DNA of 64,000 nt, from contig NC_053392.1 in assembly GCF_905171765.1 (NCBI RefSeq), positions 448,854,722-448,918,721 of the forward strand. Direction: 5' to 3'. The notes under the pieces are model-generated. The model did no database searches. It was not told the DNA's origin and was given only the letters and a program-made list of their open reading frames with translations. The position numbers and the translations under genes are program-made. The DNA is from Bufo bufo. Its lineage: Eukaryota > Chordata > Amphibia > Anura > Bufonidae. Of the stretch, positions 53,522-64,000 are shown in pieces; the first letter of the stretch is position 1; every line of letters begins with the position of its first letter.

Positions 53522-55079
53522 CAGTGGTGGCCAAAAGTTTTGAGAATGACATAAATATTGGAAATTGGAAAAGTTGCTGCTTAAGTTTTTCTAACAGCAA
53601 TTTGCATATACTCCAGAATGTTATGAAGAGTGATCAGATGAATTGCATAGTCCTTCTTTGCCATGAAAATGAACTTAATCCCAAAAAAAATCTTTCCACT
53701 GCATTTCATTGCTGTCATTAAAGGACCTGCTGAGATCATTTCAGTAATCGTCTTGTTAACTCAGGTGAGAATGTTGACGAGCACAAGGCTGGAGATCATT
53801 ATGTCAGGCTGATTGGGTTAAAATGGCAGACTTGACATGTTAAACGAAGGGTGATGCTTGAAATCATTGTTCTTCCATTGTTAACCATGGTGACCTGCAA
53901 AGAAACGTGTGCAGCCATCATTGCGTTGCATAAAAATGGCTTCACAGGCAAGGATATTGTGGGTACTAAGATTGCACCTCAATCAACAATTTATAGGATC
54001 ATCAAGAACTTCAAGGAAAGAGGTTCAATTCTTGTTAAGAAGGCTTCAGGGCACCCAAGAAAGTCCAGCAAGCGCCAGGATCGTCTCCTAAAGAGGATTC
54101 AGCTACGGGATCGGAGTGCCACCAGTGCAGAGCTTGCTCAGGAATGGCAGCAGGCAGGTGTGAGCGCATCTGCACGCACAGTGAGGCGAAGACTTTTGGA
54201 AGATGGCCTGGTGTCAAGAAGGGCAGCAAAGAAGCCACTTCTCTCCAAAAAAAACATCAGGGACAGATTGATCTTCTGCAGAAAGTATGGTGAATGGACT
54301 GCTGAGGACTGGGGCAAAGTCATATTCTCCGATGAAGTCTCTTTCCGATTGTTTGGGGCATCTGGAAAAAGGCTTGTCCAGAGAAGAAAAGGTGAGCGCT
54401 ACCATCAGTCCTGTGTCATGCCAACAGTAAAGCATCCTGAGACCATTCATGTGTGGGATTGCTTCTCATCCAAGGGAGTGGGCTCACTCACAATTTTGCC
54501 CAAAAACACAGCCATGAATAAAGAATGGTACCAAAACACCCTCCAACAGCAACTTCTTCCAACAATCCAACAACAGTTTGGTGAAGAACAATGCATTTTC
54601 CAGCACGATGGAGCACCGTGCCATAAGGCAAAAGTGATAACTAAGTGGCTCGGGGACCAAAACATTGACATTTTGGGTCCATGGCCTGGAAACTCCCCAG
54701 ATCTTAATCCCATTGAGAACTTGTGGTCAATCCTCAAGAGGCGGGTGGACAAACAAAAACCCACTAATTCTGACAAACTCCAAGAAGTGATTATGAAAGA
54801 ATGGGTTGCTATCAGTCAGGAATTGGCCCAGAAGTTGATTGAGAGCATGCCCAGTCGAATTGCAGAGGTCCTGAAAAAGAAGGGCCAACACTGCAAATAC
54901 TGACTCTTTGCATAAATGTCATCCAATTGTCGATAAAAGCCTTTGAAACGTATGAAGTGCGTGTAATTATATTTCACTACATCACAGAAACAACTGAAAC
55001 AAAGATCTAAAAGCAGTTTAGCAGCAAACTTTGTGAAAACTAATATTTGTGTCATTCTCAAAACTTTTGGCCACGACTG
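53522..55079 (+). mobile_element. Tc1-like transposon D (1,558 bp)
   Basis: TA flanks at 53520-53521 and 55080-55081. The termini CAGTGGTGGCCAAAAGTTTT and AAAACTTTTGGCCACGACTG pair over about 40 bases with a few mismatches, and match weakly further in. The inverted repeats are short, unlike the 213-base repeats of copies A and B. Confidence 0.93.
53887..54903 (+). CDS. Tc1-like transposase, DD35E, full-length open frame (338 aa)
   Basis: I take the ATG at 53887 (ACCATGG, strong context) rather than 53854; this gives 338 residues. The N-terminal helix-turn-helix has APQSTIYRIIKNFKERG and a second one carries SASARTVRRRLLEDG. The DDE domain has Asp in VIFSDEVSFRLFG, Asp in FQHDGAPCHKAK, and Glu in [13 protein letters not shown] count 35 residues between the second Asp and the Glu (DD35E). 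Its role is cut-and-paste transposition at TA. The frame has no stop or frameshift. An oddity is VWDCFSSKG where the family usually has VWGCF, a Gly-to-Asp change in the DDE fold that may lower activity. Confidence 0.92.
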   Translation: MVTCKETCAAIIALHKNGFTGKDIVGTKIAPQSTIYRIIKNFKERGSILVKKASGHPRKSSKRQDRLLKRIQLRDRSATSAELAQEWQQAGVSASARTVRRRLLEDGLVSRRAAKKPLLSKKNIRDRLIFCRKYGEWTAEDWGKVIFSDEVSFRLFGASGKRLVQRRKGERYHQSCVMPTVKHPETIHVWDCFSSKGVGSLTILPKNTAMNKEWYQNTLQQQLLPTIQQQFGEEQCIFQHDGAPCHKAKVITKWLGDQNIDILGPWPGNSPDLNPIENLWSILKRRVDKQKPTNSDKLQEVIMKEWVAISQELAQKLIESMPSRIAEVLKKKGQHCKY

Positions 55080-55081
55080 TA

Positions 55082-55209
55082 GATAAGGTCAAAGCATAAC
55101 TCTAATTTATTAGGTGGGGGCTTCACATTATATACCCTCCATATTAGTGGGAGGAGTGGGCTCACATGATTGGTCTTTTAGCAAGAAGGAATGTAAACAG
55201 GAAATAAGT
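55082..55209. other. Spacer upstream of galnt2
   Basis: Short apparently unique sequence. No feature recognised. Confidence 0.4.
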
Positions 55210-58200
55210 TTAACCCCTTAAGAACTCAGCCCTATTTCACCTTAAGGACTTGGCCATTTTTTGCAAATCTGACCAGTGTCACTTTAAGTGCTGATAACTT
55301 TAAAACGCTTTGACTTATCCAGGCCGTTCTGAGATAGTTTTTTCGTCACATATTGTACTTCATGACACTGCTAAAATTAGGTCAAAAAAGTTAATTTTTT
55401 TGCATAAAAAATACCATATTTACCAGAAATTTTGAAAAATTTGCAAATTTCAAAGTTTCAGTTTCTCTACTTCTGTAATACATAGTAATACCCCCAAAAA
55501 TTCTGATGACTTTACATTCCCCATATGTCTACTTCATGTTTGTAGCATTTTGGGAATGATATTTTATTTTTTGGGGATGTTACAAGGCTTAGAAGTTTAG
55601 AAGCAAATCTTGAAATTTTTCAGAAATTTACAAAAACCCAATTTTTAGGTACCACTACAGGTCTGAAGTCACTTTGCGAGGCTTACATAATAGAAACTGC
55701 CCAAAAATGACCCCATTCTATAAACTACACCCCTCAAGGTATTCAAAACTGATTTTACAAACTTCGTTAACCCTTTAGGTGTTGCACAAGAGTTATTGGC
55801 AAATGGGGATGAAATTTGAGAATTTCATTTTTTGCATAATTTTCCATTTTATCCCATTTTTTCCACTAACAAAGCAAGGGTTAACAGCCAAACAAGACTG
55901 TATCTTTATTGCCCTGACTCTGCCGTTTACAGAAACACCCCATATGTGGCCGTAAACTACTGTACGGGCACACAGTAGGGCGTAGAGGGAAAGGTGCGCC
56001 GTATGGTTTTTGGAAGCCAGATTTTGCTGGACTGGTTTTTTGACACCATGTCCCATTTGAAGCCCCCCTGATGCACCCCTAGAGTAGAAACTCCATAAAA
56101 GTGACCCCATCTAAGAAACTACACCCCTCAAGGTATTCAAAACTGATTTTTACTAACTTTGTTAACCCTTTAGGTGTTGCACAAGATTTAATGGAAAATA
56201 GAGATACAATTTCAAAATTTCACTTTTTTGGCAGATTTTCCATTTTAATATTTTTTTTGGCACCGTTTTTTTTTTTTTTGTTATTTACAACATTCATCTG
56301 ACAGGTTAGATCATGTGGTAATTTCATAGAGCAGGTTGTCACGGACACGGCGATACCTAATATGTATACAATTCTTTTAATTTATGTAAGTTTTACCCAA
56401 TGATTTCATTTTTAAAACAAAAAAAAAGTTTTTGTGTCTCCATAGTGTAAGAGCTTTTTGGGCGATTATAAGCTTTTTTCAGTTTTTAGGCGATTATCTT
56501 AAGTAGGGTCTCATTTTTTGCGGGATGAGATGATGGTTTGATTTGCACTATTTTGGGGTGCATATGACTTTTTGATCGCTTGCTATTACACTTTTTGTGA
56601 CGTAAGATGACACAAAATTGCTTTTTTTACACCGTTTTTATTTTTATTTTTTTACGGTGGTCACCTGAGGGGTTAGGTCATGTGATATTTTTATAGAGTC
56701 GGTCAATACGGACGCGGCGATACCTAATATGTATACTTTTTTTTTATTAATGTAAGTTTTACACAATGATTTCATTTTTAAAACAAAAAAAAAGTTTTTG
56801 TGTCTCCATAGTCTAAGAGCTTTTTGGGCGATTATGAACTTTTTTCAGTTTTTGGGCGATTATCTTAAGTAGGGTCTCATTTTTTGCGGGATGAGATGAT
56901 GGTTTGATTTGCACTATTTTGGCGCGCATATGACTTTTTGATCGCTTGCTATTACACTTTTTGTGACGTAAGATGACAAAAAATTGCTTTTTTTACACCG
57001 TTTTTATTTTTTTACGGTGGTCACCTGAGGGGTTAGGTCATGTGATATTTTTATAGAGTCGGTCGATACGGACGCGGCGATACCTAATATGTATACTTTT
57101 TTTTATTAATGTAAGTTTTACACAATGATTTCATTTTTGAAACAAAAAAAATGATGTTTTAGTGTTTCCATAGTCTAAGAGCCATAGTTTTTTCAGTTTT
57201 TGGGCGATTATCTTAAGTAGGGTCTAATTTTTTGCGGGATGAGATGACGGTTTGATTGTTACAATTTTGGCATACATGCAACTTTTTTGATCACTTTTAT
57301 TACCTTTTTTTGGGAAGTAAGGTGGGCAAAATTTCAATTTCATCATAGTTTTTTATTTTTTATTTTTATGGCGTTCACCGTTCGGGTAAAGTAACATGAC
57401 CGTTTTATAGATCAGGTCGTTACGGACGCGGCGATACCAAACATTTGTAGGGAATTTTATTTTTTTCATTTTTAATCAGTGATAAATGTGTTTTTTGATT
57501 TTTACTTTTTTTTTCACTTTTTTTTTTACCCAGACCCACTTGGTTCTTGAAGATCCAGTGGGTCTGATGTCTGTATAATACAGTACAGTACTCTATATAG
57601 GGTACTGCACTGTATTTAACTTACACTGAACAGATCTATGCCTTCAGCCCAGATCTGTTCAGCACCATGGACAGCAGGACGCCTGAGAAGGCGTCCTGTT
57701 GCCATGGGAACCTTCCCCGTCTGCCACAACTTCGCAGACGGGGAAGGGTGAAAACGGGGCTGGCGGGGGGCTGTCTGGGAGCTCTCTCCCTCTCCCATCG
57801 GGGGGTTGCAAAGGCACAGCAGCCCCCCGATCGGAGAGGGAGGGAGCTCCCTGAGCTGTTAACCTTTTCCATACAGCGGTCCGTACGGACCGCTGTATGG
57901 AAAGGGTTAAATGGCTGACATCGCATCACCGATGTCAGCCGTTTATACCATGGTGTCAGCAATGTGCTGGCACCCTGGTATACCCACTGTACACCAATGA
58001 TTTTTCAATGGGAGGCCGTTTAACCCTTTCCATACCGCGGTCCGTACGGACCGCTGTATGGAAAAAGTTAGCAGTAAGAGGGAGCTCCCTCCCTCTCCCA
58101 TCAGGGGGCTGCAGTTCCTTTGCAGCCCCCCAATGGAGAGGGAGAGAGCTCCCAGACAGCCCCGTCCTTACCCTTCCCCGTCTGCGCAGTTCTGACCAGT

Positions 58201-61082
58201 ACTGAGCAGACGGGGAAGGTTCCCATGGCAACAGGACGCCGTCTCAGGCGTCCTGCTGTCCTTGGTGCTGAACAGATCTATGCTAAAAGGCATAGATCTG
58301 TTCAGACAAAGTGTAAAATACAGTACAGTACAATATATATTGTACTGTACTGTATTATACAGACATCAGACCCACTGGATCTTCAAGAACCAAGTTGGTC
58401 TGGGTCAAAAAAAAAAGTGAAAATAAAGTAAAAATCAAAAAACACATTTATCACTGATTAAAAATGAAAAAAATAAAATTCCCTACAAATGTTTGGTATC
58501 GCCGCGTCCGTAACGACCGGATCTATAAAACGGTCATGTTACTTTACCCGAACGGTGAACGCCATAAAAATAAAAAATAAAAAACTATGATGAAATTGAA
58601 ATTTTGCCCACCTTACTTCCCAAAAAAGGTAATAAAAGTGATCAAAAAAGTCATATGTACGCCAAAATTGTAACAATCAAACCGTCATCTCATCCCGCAA
58701 AAATCATACCCTACCCAAGATAATTGCCCAAAAACTGAAAAAACTATGGCTCTTAGACAATGGAAACACTAAAACATGATTTTTTTGTTTCAAAAATGAA
58801 ATCATTGTGTAAAACTTAAAAAAATTAAAAAAAAGTATACATATTAGGTATTGCCGCGTCCGTATCACATGACCTAACCCCTCAGGTGACCACCGTAAAA
58901 AAATAAAAATAAAAACTGTGTAAAAAAAGCTATTTTTTGTCATCTTACGTCACAAAAAGTGTAATAGCAAGCGATCAAAAAGTCATATGCACCCCAAAAT
59001 AGTACCAATCAAACCGTCATCTCATCCCGCAAAAAATGAGACCCTACTTAAGATAATCGCCCAAAAAATGAAAAACTATGGCTCTTAGACTATGGAGACA
59101 CTAAAACATTTTTTTTGTTTTAAAAATGAAATCATTGTGTAAAACTTACATAAATAAAAAAAATTGTATACATATTAGGTATCACCGCGTCCGTGACAAC
59201 CTGCGCTATAAAATTACCACATGATCTAACCTGTCAGATGAATGTTGTAAATAACAAAAAAAAAAGTGCCAAAAAATCTATTTCTTGTTACCTTGCCGCA
59301 CAAAAAAGTGTAATATAGAGCAACCAAAAATCATATGTACCCTAAACTAGTACCAACAAAACTGCCACCCTATCCTGTAGTTTCTAAAATGGGGTCACTT
59401 TTTTGGAGTTTCTACTCTAGGGGTGCATCAGGGGGGCTTCAAATGGGACATGGTGTCAAAAAAACCAGTCCAGCAAAATCTGCCTTCCAAAAACCGTATG
59501 GCATTCCTTTCCTTCTGCGCCCTGCCGTGTGCCCGTACAGCGGTTTACGACCACATATGGGGTGTTTCTTTAAACTACAGAATCAGCGCCATAAATAATG
59601 AGTTTTGTTTGGCTGTTAACCCTTGCTTTGTAACTGGAAAAAAAATATTAAAATGGAAAATCTGCCAAAAAAGTGAAATTTTGAAATTGTATCTCTATTT
59701 TCCATTAAATCTTTTGCAACACCTAAAGGGTTAACAAAGTTAGCAAAATCCGTTTTGAATACCTTGAGGGGTGTAGTTTCTTGGATGGGGTCACTTTTAT
59801 GGAGTTTCTACTCTAGGGGTGCATCAGGGGGGCTTCAAATGGGACATGGTGTCAAAAAACCAGTCCAGCAAAATCTGGCTTCCAAAAACCATACGGCGCA
59901 CCTTTCCCTCTACGCCCTACTGTGTGCCCGTACAGTAGTTTACGGCCACATATGGGGTGTTTCTGTAAACTACAGAATCAGGGCCATAAATAATGAGTTT
60001 TGTTTGGCTGTTAACCCTTGCTTTGTAACTGGAAAAAATATATAAAAATGGAAAATCTGCCAAAAAAGTGAAATTTTGAAATTGTATCTCTATTTTCCAT
60101 TAAATCTTGTGCAACACCTAAAGGGTTAACAAAGTTAGTAAAATCAGTTTTGAATACCTTGAGGGGTGTAGTTTCTTAGATGGGGTCACTTTTATGGAGT
60201 TTCTACTCTAGGGGTGCATCAGGGGGGCTTCAAATGGGACATGGTGTCAAAAAACCAGTCCAGCAAAATCTGGCTTCCAAAAACCATACGGCGCACCTTT
60301 CCCTCTACGCCCTACTGTGTGCCCGTACAGTAGTTTACGGCCACATATGGGGTGTTTCTGTAAACGGCAGAGTCAGGGCAATAAAGATACAGTCTTGTTT
60401 GGCTGTTAACCCTTGCTTTGTTAGTGTAAAAAATGGGTTATAATGGAAAATTAGGCAAAAAAATGAAATTCTAAAATTTCATCCCCATTTGCCAATAACT
60501 CTTGTGCAACACCTAAAGGGTTAACGAAGTTTGTAAAATCAGTTTTGAATACCTTGAGGGGTGTAGTTTATAGAATGGGGTCATTTTTGCGCGGTTTCTA
60601 TTATGTAAGCCTCGCAAAGTGACTTCAGACCTGTAGTGGTACCTAAAAATTGGGTTTTTGTAAGTTTCTGAAAAATTTCAAGATTTGCTTCTAAACTTCT
60701 AAGCCTTGTAACATCCGCAAAAAATAAAATATCCTTCCCAAAATGCTACAAACATGAAGTAGACATATGGGGAATGTAAAGTCATCACAATTTTTGGGGG
60801 TATTACTATGTATTACAGAAGTAGAGATACTGAAACTTTGAAATTTGCTAATTTTTCTAAATTTTTGGTAAATATGGTATTTTTTTATGCAAAAAAATAA
60901 ACTTTTTTGACCCAATTTTAGCAGTGTCATGAAGTACAATATGTGACGAAAAAACTATCTCAGAACGGCCTGGATAAGTCAATGTGTTTTAAAGTTATCA
61001 GCACTTAAAGTGACACTGGTCAGATTTGCAAACAATGGCCAAGTCCTTAAGGTGAAATAGGGCTGAGTCCTTAAGGGGTTAA
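55210..61082. mobile_element. Large palindromic TTAA element (5.87 kb)
   Basis: TTAACCCCTTAAG at 55210 and CTTAAGGGGTTAA ending at 61082 are the inverted ends. The homology continues inward through the whole element: GGACTTGGCCATTTTTTGCA (left) and TGCAAACAATGGCCAAGTCC (right), and so on to a centre near 57.9 kb. Each arm is built of tandem units of about 395 and 350 bases. The arms differ in copy number. The centre has GC-rich stems and GGTCCGTACGGACC palindromes. No transposase frame exists; the repeated frames of about 87 codons are by-products. The TTAA target suggests piggyBac or Kolobok mobilisation. Confidence 0.85.
57540..58410. repeat. Central inverted-repeat core of the palindromic element
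   Basis: ACCCAGACCCACTTGGTTCT pairs with AGAACCAAGTTGGTCTGGGT, GAACAGATCTATGCC with GGCATAGATCTGTTC, and GCAGACGGGGAAGG with CCTTCCCCGTCTGC. Two copies of CGGTCCGTACGGACCG flank the centre. Local perfect hairpins occur at 58268-58301 and 58317-58357. Confidence 0.8.
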
Positions 61083-61400
61083 AGGGGTTGTCCGAGTTAT
61101 TTTTTAGTTGTATGTTCCTAACTAGGCAAATATAACAACAGATTTGACTGAGGGTCACATGACCTGTGATGTCAGCTTCTCTCCCTGCTCTGATAATGTT
61201 TGTTTACAAGCCTGTAAAGGAGACGTCATTGTGCTGGCCACACCCCCTTCACTAGGCTGTCTGCTCTCTCCTAGAAGTCTTAACCCCTTCAGCTGCACAG
61301 ACTGAGTAGCTGCAGGCAGTGAGGAGACAATGCTGGGCACAGGAGCTGACAGACTAGAGAGAGTATTGCACAAGAAGGTAGGGGGAAGATCCTGTGTGTA
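61079..61400. other. TTAA-type MITE terminus and unassigned DNA
   Basis: TTAAAGGGGTTGTCCGAGTT begins at the same TTAA that ends the palindromic element. Its partner end is not seen. No gene. Confidence 0.45.
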
Positions 61401-64000
61401 TTAGCAGTGTCATTATACAGGTGGGACTTGTAATCCTACACATACAACATGCTGCAGAGTCTCCCAGCAGGCAGATATGTCACTCAGGGCAGCTCTTGTA
61501 TCCACTCCCTTAGCAGTGTCATTATACAGCTGGGACTTGTAGTCCTACACATACAACGTGCTGCAGAGTCTCCCAGCAGGCAGACATGTCACTCAGGGCA
61601 GACCTTGTAGCCACTCCCTTAGCAGTGTCATTATACAGCTAGGACTTGTAGTCCTACACATACAACATGCTGCTGATTCTCCCAGCAGGCAGACATGTCA
61701 CTCAGGGCAGTACTTGTATTCACTCCCTTAGCAGTGTCATTATACAGCTGGGACTTGTAGTCCTACATATACAACATGCTGCAGAGTCTCCCAGCAGGCA
61801 GACATGTCACTCAGGGCAGCACTTGTATCCACTCCATTAGCAGTGTCATTATACAGTTGGGACTTGTAGTCCTACACATACAACATGCTGCTGATTCTCC
61901 CAGCAGGCAGACATGTCACTCAGGGCAGTACTTGTATTCACTCCCTTAGCAGTGTCATTATACAGCTGGGACTTGTAGTCCTACACATACAACATGCTGC
62001 AGAGTCTCCCAGCAGGCAGACATGTCACTCAGGGCAGCACTTGTATTCACTCCCTTAGCAGTGTCATTATACAGCTGGGACTTGTAGTCCTACACATACA
62101 ACATGCTGCAGAGTCTCCCAGCAGTCAGACAGGTCACTCAGGGCAGTTCTTGTATTCACTCCCTTAGCAGTGTCATTATACAGCTGGGACTTGTAGTCCT
62201 ACACATACAACATGCTGCAGAGTCTCCCAGCAGGCAGACATGTCACTCAGGGCAGCTCTTGTATCCACTACCTTAGCAGTGTTATTATACAGCTGGGACT
62301 TGTAGTCCTACACATACAACATGCTGCAGAGTCTCCCAGCAAGCAGACATGTCACTCAGGGCAGCACTTGTATCCACTCCCTTAGCAGTGTCATTATACA
62401 GCTGGGACTTGTAGTCCTACACATACAACATGCTGCAGAGTCTCCCAGCAGTCAGACAGGTCACTCAGGGCAGTTCTTGTATTCACTCCCTTAGCAGTGT
62501 CATTATACAGCTGGGACTTGTAGTCCTACACATACAACATGCTGCAGAGTCTCCCAGCAGGCAGACATGTCACTCAGGGCAGCTCTTGTATCCACTCCCT
62601 TAGCAGTGTCATTATACAGATGGGACTTGTAGTCCTACACATACAACATGCTGCAGAGTCTCCCAGCAGGCAGACATGTCACTCAGGGCAGCTCTTGTAT
62701 TCACTCCCTTAGCAGTGTCATTATACAGCTGGGACTTGTAGTCCTACACATACAACATGCTGCAGAGTCTCCCAGCACTCAGACATGTCACTCAGGGCAG
62801 CTCTTGTATCCACTCCCTTAGCAGTGCCATTATACAGCTGGGACTTGTAGTCCTACACATACAACATGCTGCAGAGTCTCTCAGCAGGCAGACATGTCAC
62901 TCAGGGCAGCTCTTGTATCCACTCCCCTAGCAGTGTCATTATACAGCTGGGACTTGTAGTCCTACACATACAACATGCTGCAGAGTCTCTCAGCAGGCAG
63001 ACATGTCACTCAGGGCAGCTCTTGTATCCACTCCCTTAGCAGTGTCATTATACAGCTGGGACTTGTAGTTCTACACATACAACAAGCTGCAGAGTCTCCC
63101 AGCAGGCAGACATGTCACTCAGGGCAGCTCTTCTATTCACTCCCTTAGCAGTGTCATTATACAGCTGGGACTTGTAGTCCTACACATACAACGTGCTGCA
63201 GAGTCTCCCAGCAGGCAGACATGTCACTCAGGGCAGACCTTGTAGCCACTCCCTTAGCAGTGTCATTATACAGCTAGGACTTGTAGTCCTACACATACAA
63301 CATGCTGCTGATTCTCCCAGCAGGCAGACATGTCACTCAGGGCAGTACTTGTATTCACTCCCTTAGCAGTGTCATTATACAGCTGGGACTTGTAGTCCTA
63401 CATATACAACATGCTGCAGAGTCTCCCAGCAGGCAGACATGTCACTCAGGGCAGTACTTGTATTCACTCCCTTAGCAGTGTCATTATACAGCTGGGACTT
63501 GTAGTCCTACATATACAACATGCTGCAGAGTCTCCCAGCAGGCAGACATGTCACTCAGGGCAGCACTTGTATCCACTTCATTAGCAGTGTCATTATACAG
63601 TTGGGACTTGTAGTCCTACACATACAACATGCTGCAGAGTCTCCCAGCAGGCAGACATGTCACTCAGGGCAGTACTTGTATTCACTCCCTTAGCAGTGTC
63701 ATTATACAGCTGGGACTTGTAGTCCTACACATACAACATGCTGCAGAGTCTCCCAGCAGGCAGACATGTCACTCAGGGCAGCTCTTGTATTCACTCCCTT
63801 AGCAGTGTCATTATACAGCTGGGACTTGTAGTCCTACACATACAACATGCTGCAGAGTCTCCCAGCAGTCAGACAGGTCACTCAGGGCAGTTCTTGTATT
63901 CACTCCCTTAGCAGTGTCATTATACAGCTGGGACTTGTAGTCCTACACATACAACATGCTGCAGAGTCTCCCAGCAGGCAGACATGTCACTCAGGGCAGC
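61401..64000. repeat. 109-bp satellite array (at least 23 copies, runs off the edge)
   Basis: The unit begins TTAGCAGTGTCATTATACAG and contains ACTTGTAGTCCTACACATAC and TGTCACTCAGGGCAG. The spacing is 109 bases (61401, 61510 and so on). Variant units recur at multiples of 109, mainly 15-16 units apart, so higher-order structure exists. Non-coding. Confidence 0.95.

Noticed and set aside
57636..58231. Overlapping short frames in the GC-rich centre of the palindromic element
   Set aside because: They lie in inverted stems and appear on both strands symmetrically, as expected for a palindrome.
55793..60443. Repeated frames of 80-105 codons containing SFYSRGASGGLQMGHGVK
   Set aside because: They recur because the 395-base unit is duplicated. 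They have no consistent start or length and no known domain.

Overview
The window is vertebrate nuclear DNA, most likely from a frog or toad. This is inferred from the repeat content: several Tc1 lineages, DIRS-type and Penelope-type retroelements, many TTAA and TTA foldback elements, and large G-rich minisatellites. No RNA gene, CRISPR array or prokaryotic feature was seen.

The only host gene I can support is galnt2 (polypeptide N-acetylgalactosaminyltransferase 2), on the minus strand. Its first coding exon (52034-52132) encodes the short cytoplasmic tail and Golgi signal anchor and ends at a clean GTAAGT donor. Its second exon (9156-9249) encodes the start of the lumenal stem and follows a strong polypyrimidine tract and CAG acceptor. 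A GC-rich promoter-like region lies just right of exon 1. Bases 9250-52033 are therefore galnt2 intron 1 (about 42.8 kb), bases 1-9155 are part of intron 2, and bases right of about 52.5 kb are upstream flank. The catalytic domain lies beyond the left edge.

Almost everything else is mobile or tandem DNA, often nested. Left part (1-9155): a LINE 3' end cut by a TTA-target MITE, an opposite-strand LINE reverse-transcriptase relic, and several related foldback MITEs. Intron 1, right to left in transcription order: a half copy of a large palindromic TTAA element; a 32-bp G-rich minisatellite; a DIRS element with terminal inverted repeats, an internal complementary region and two TTAA MITE insertions; a Penelope-like relic with a GIY-YIG domain; a second DIRS relic; a dead Tc1 copy; a 33-bp G-rich minisatellite; a young Tc1 with one frameshift; a truncated Tc1-like copy beside a SPIN-like hAT end; and a 5-kb hAT-like insertion (11513-16548) that carries a minisatellite, a 0.9-kb purine tract and a young Tc1 with an open 341-codon transposase.

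Upstream flank (52.5-64 kb): a 29-bp minisatellite near the promoter, a Tc1 with an open DD35E transposase, a 5.87-kb palindromic element (55210-61082) built from tandemly repeated arms, and a 109-bp satellite with higher-order structure that runs off the right edge.

The most notable unexplained structures are the large palindrome and its half copy, the two G-rich arrays that share a hairpin terminus, and the higher-order satellite. All repeat family names rest on motifs read by eye; no database search was possible.
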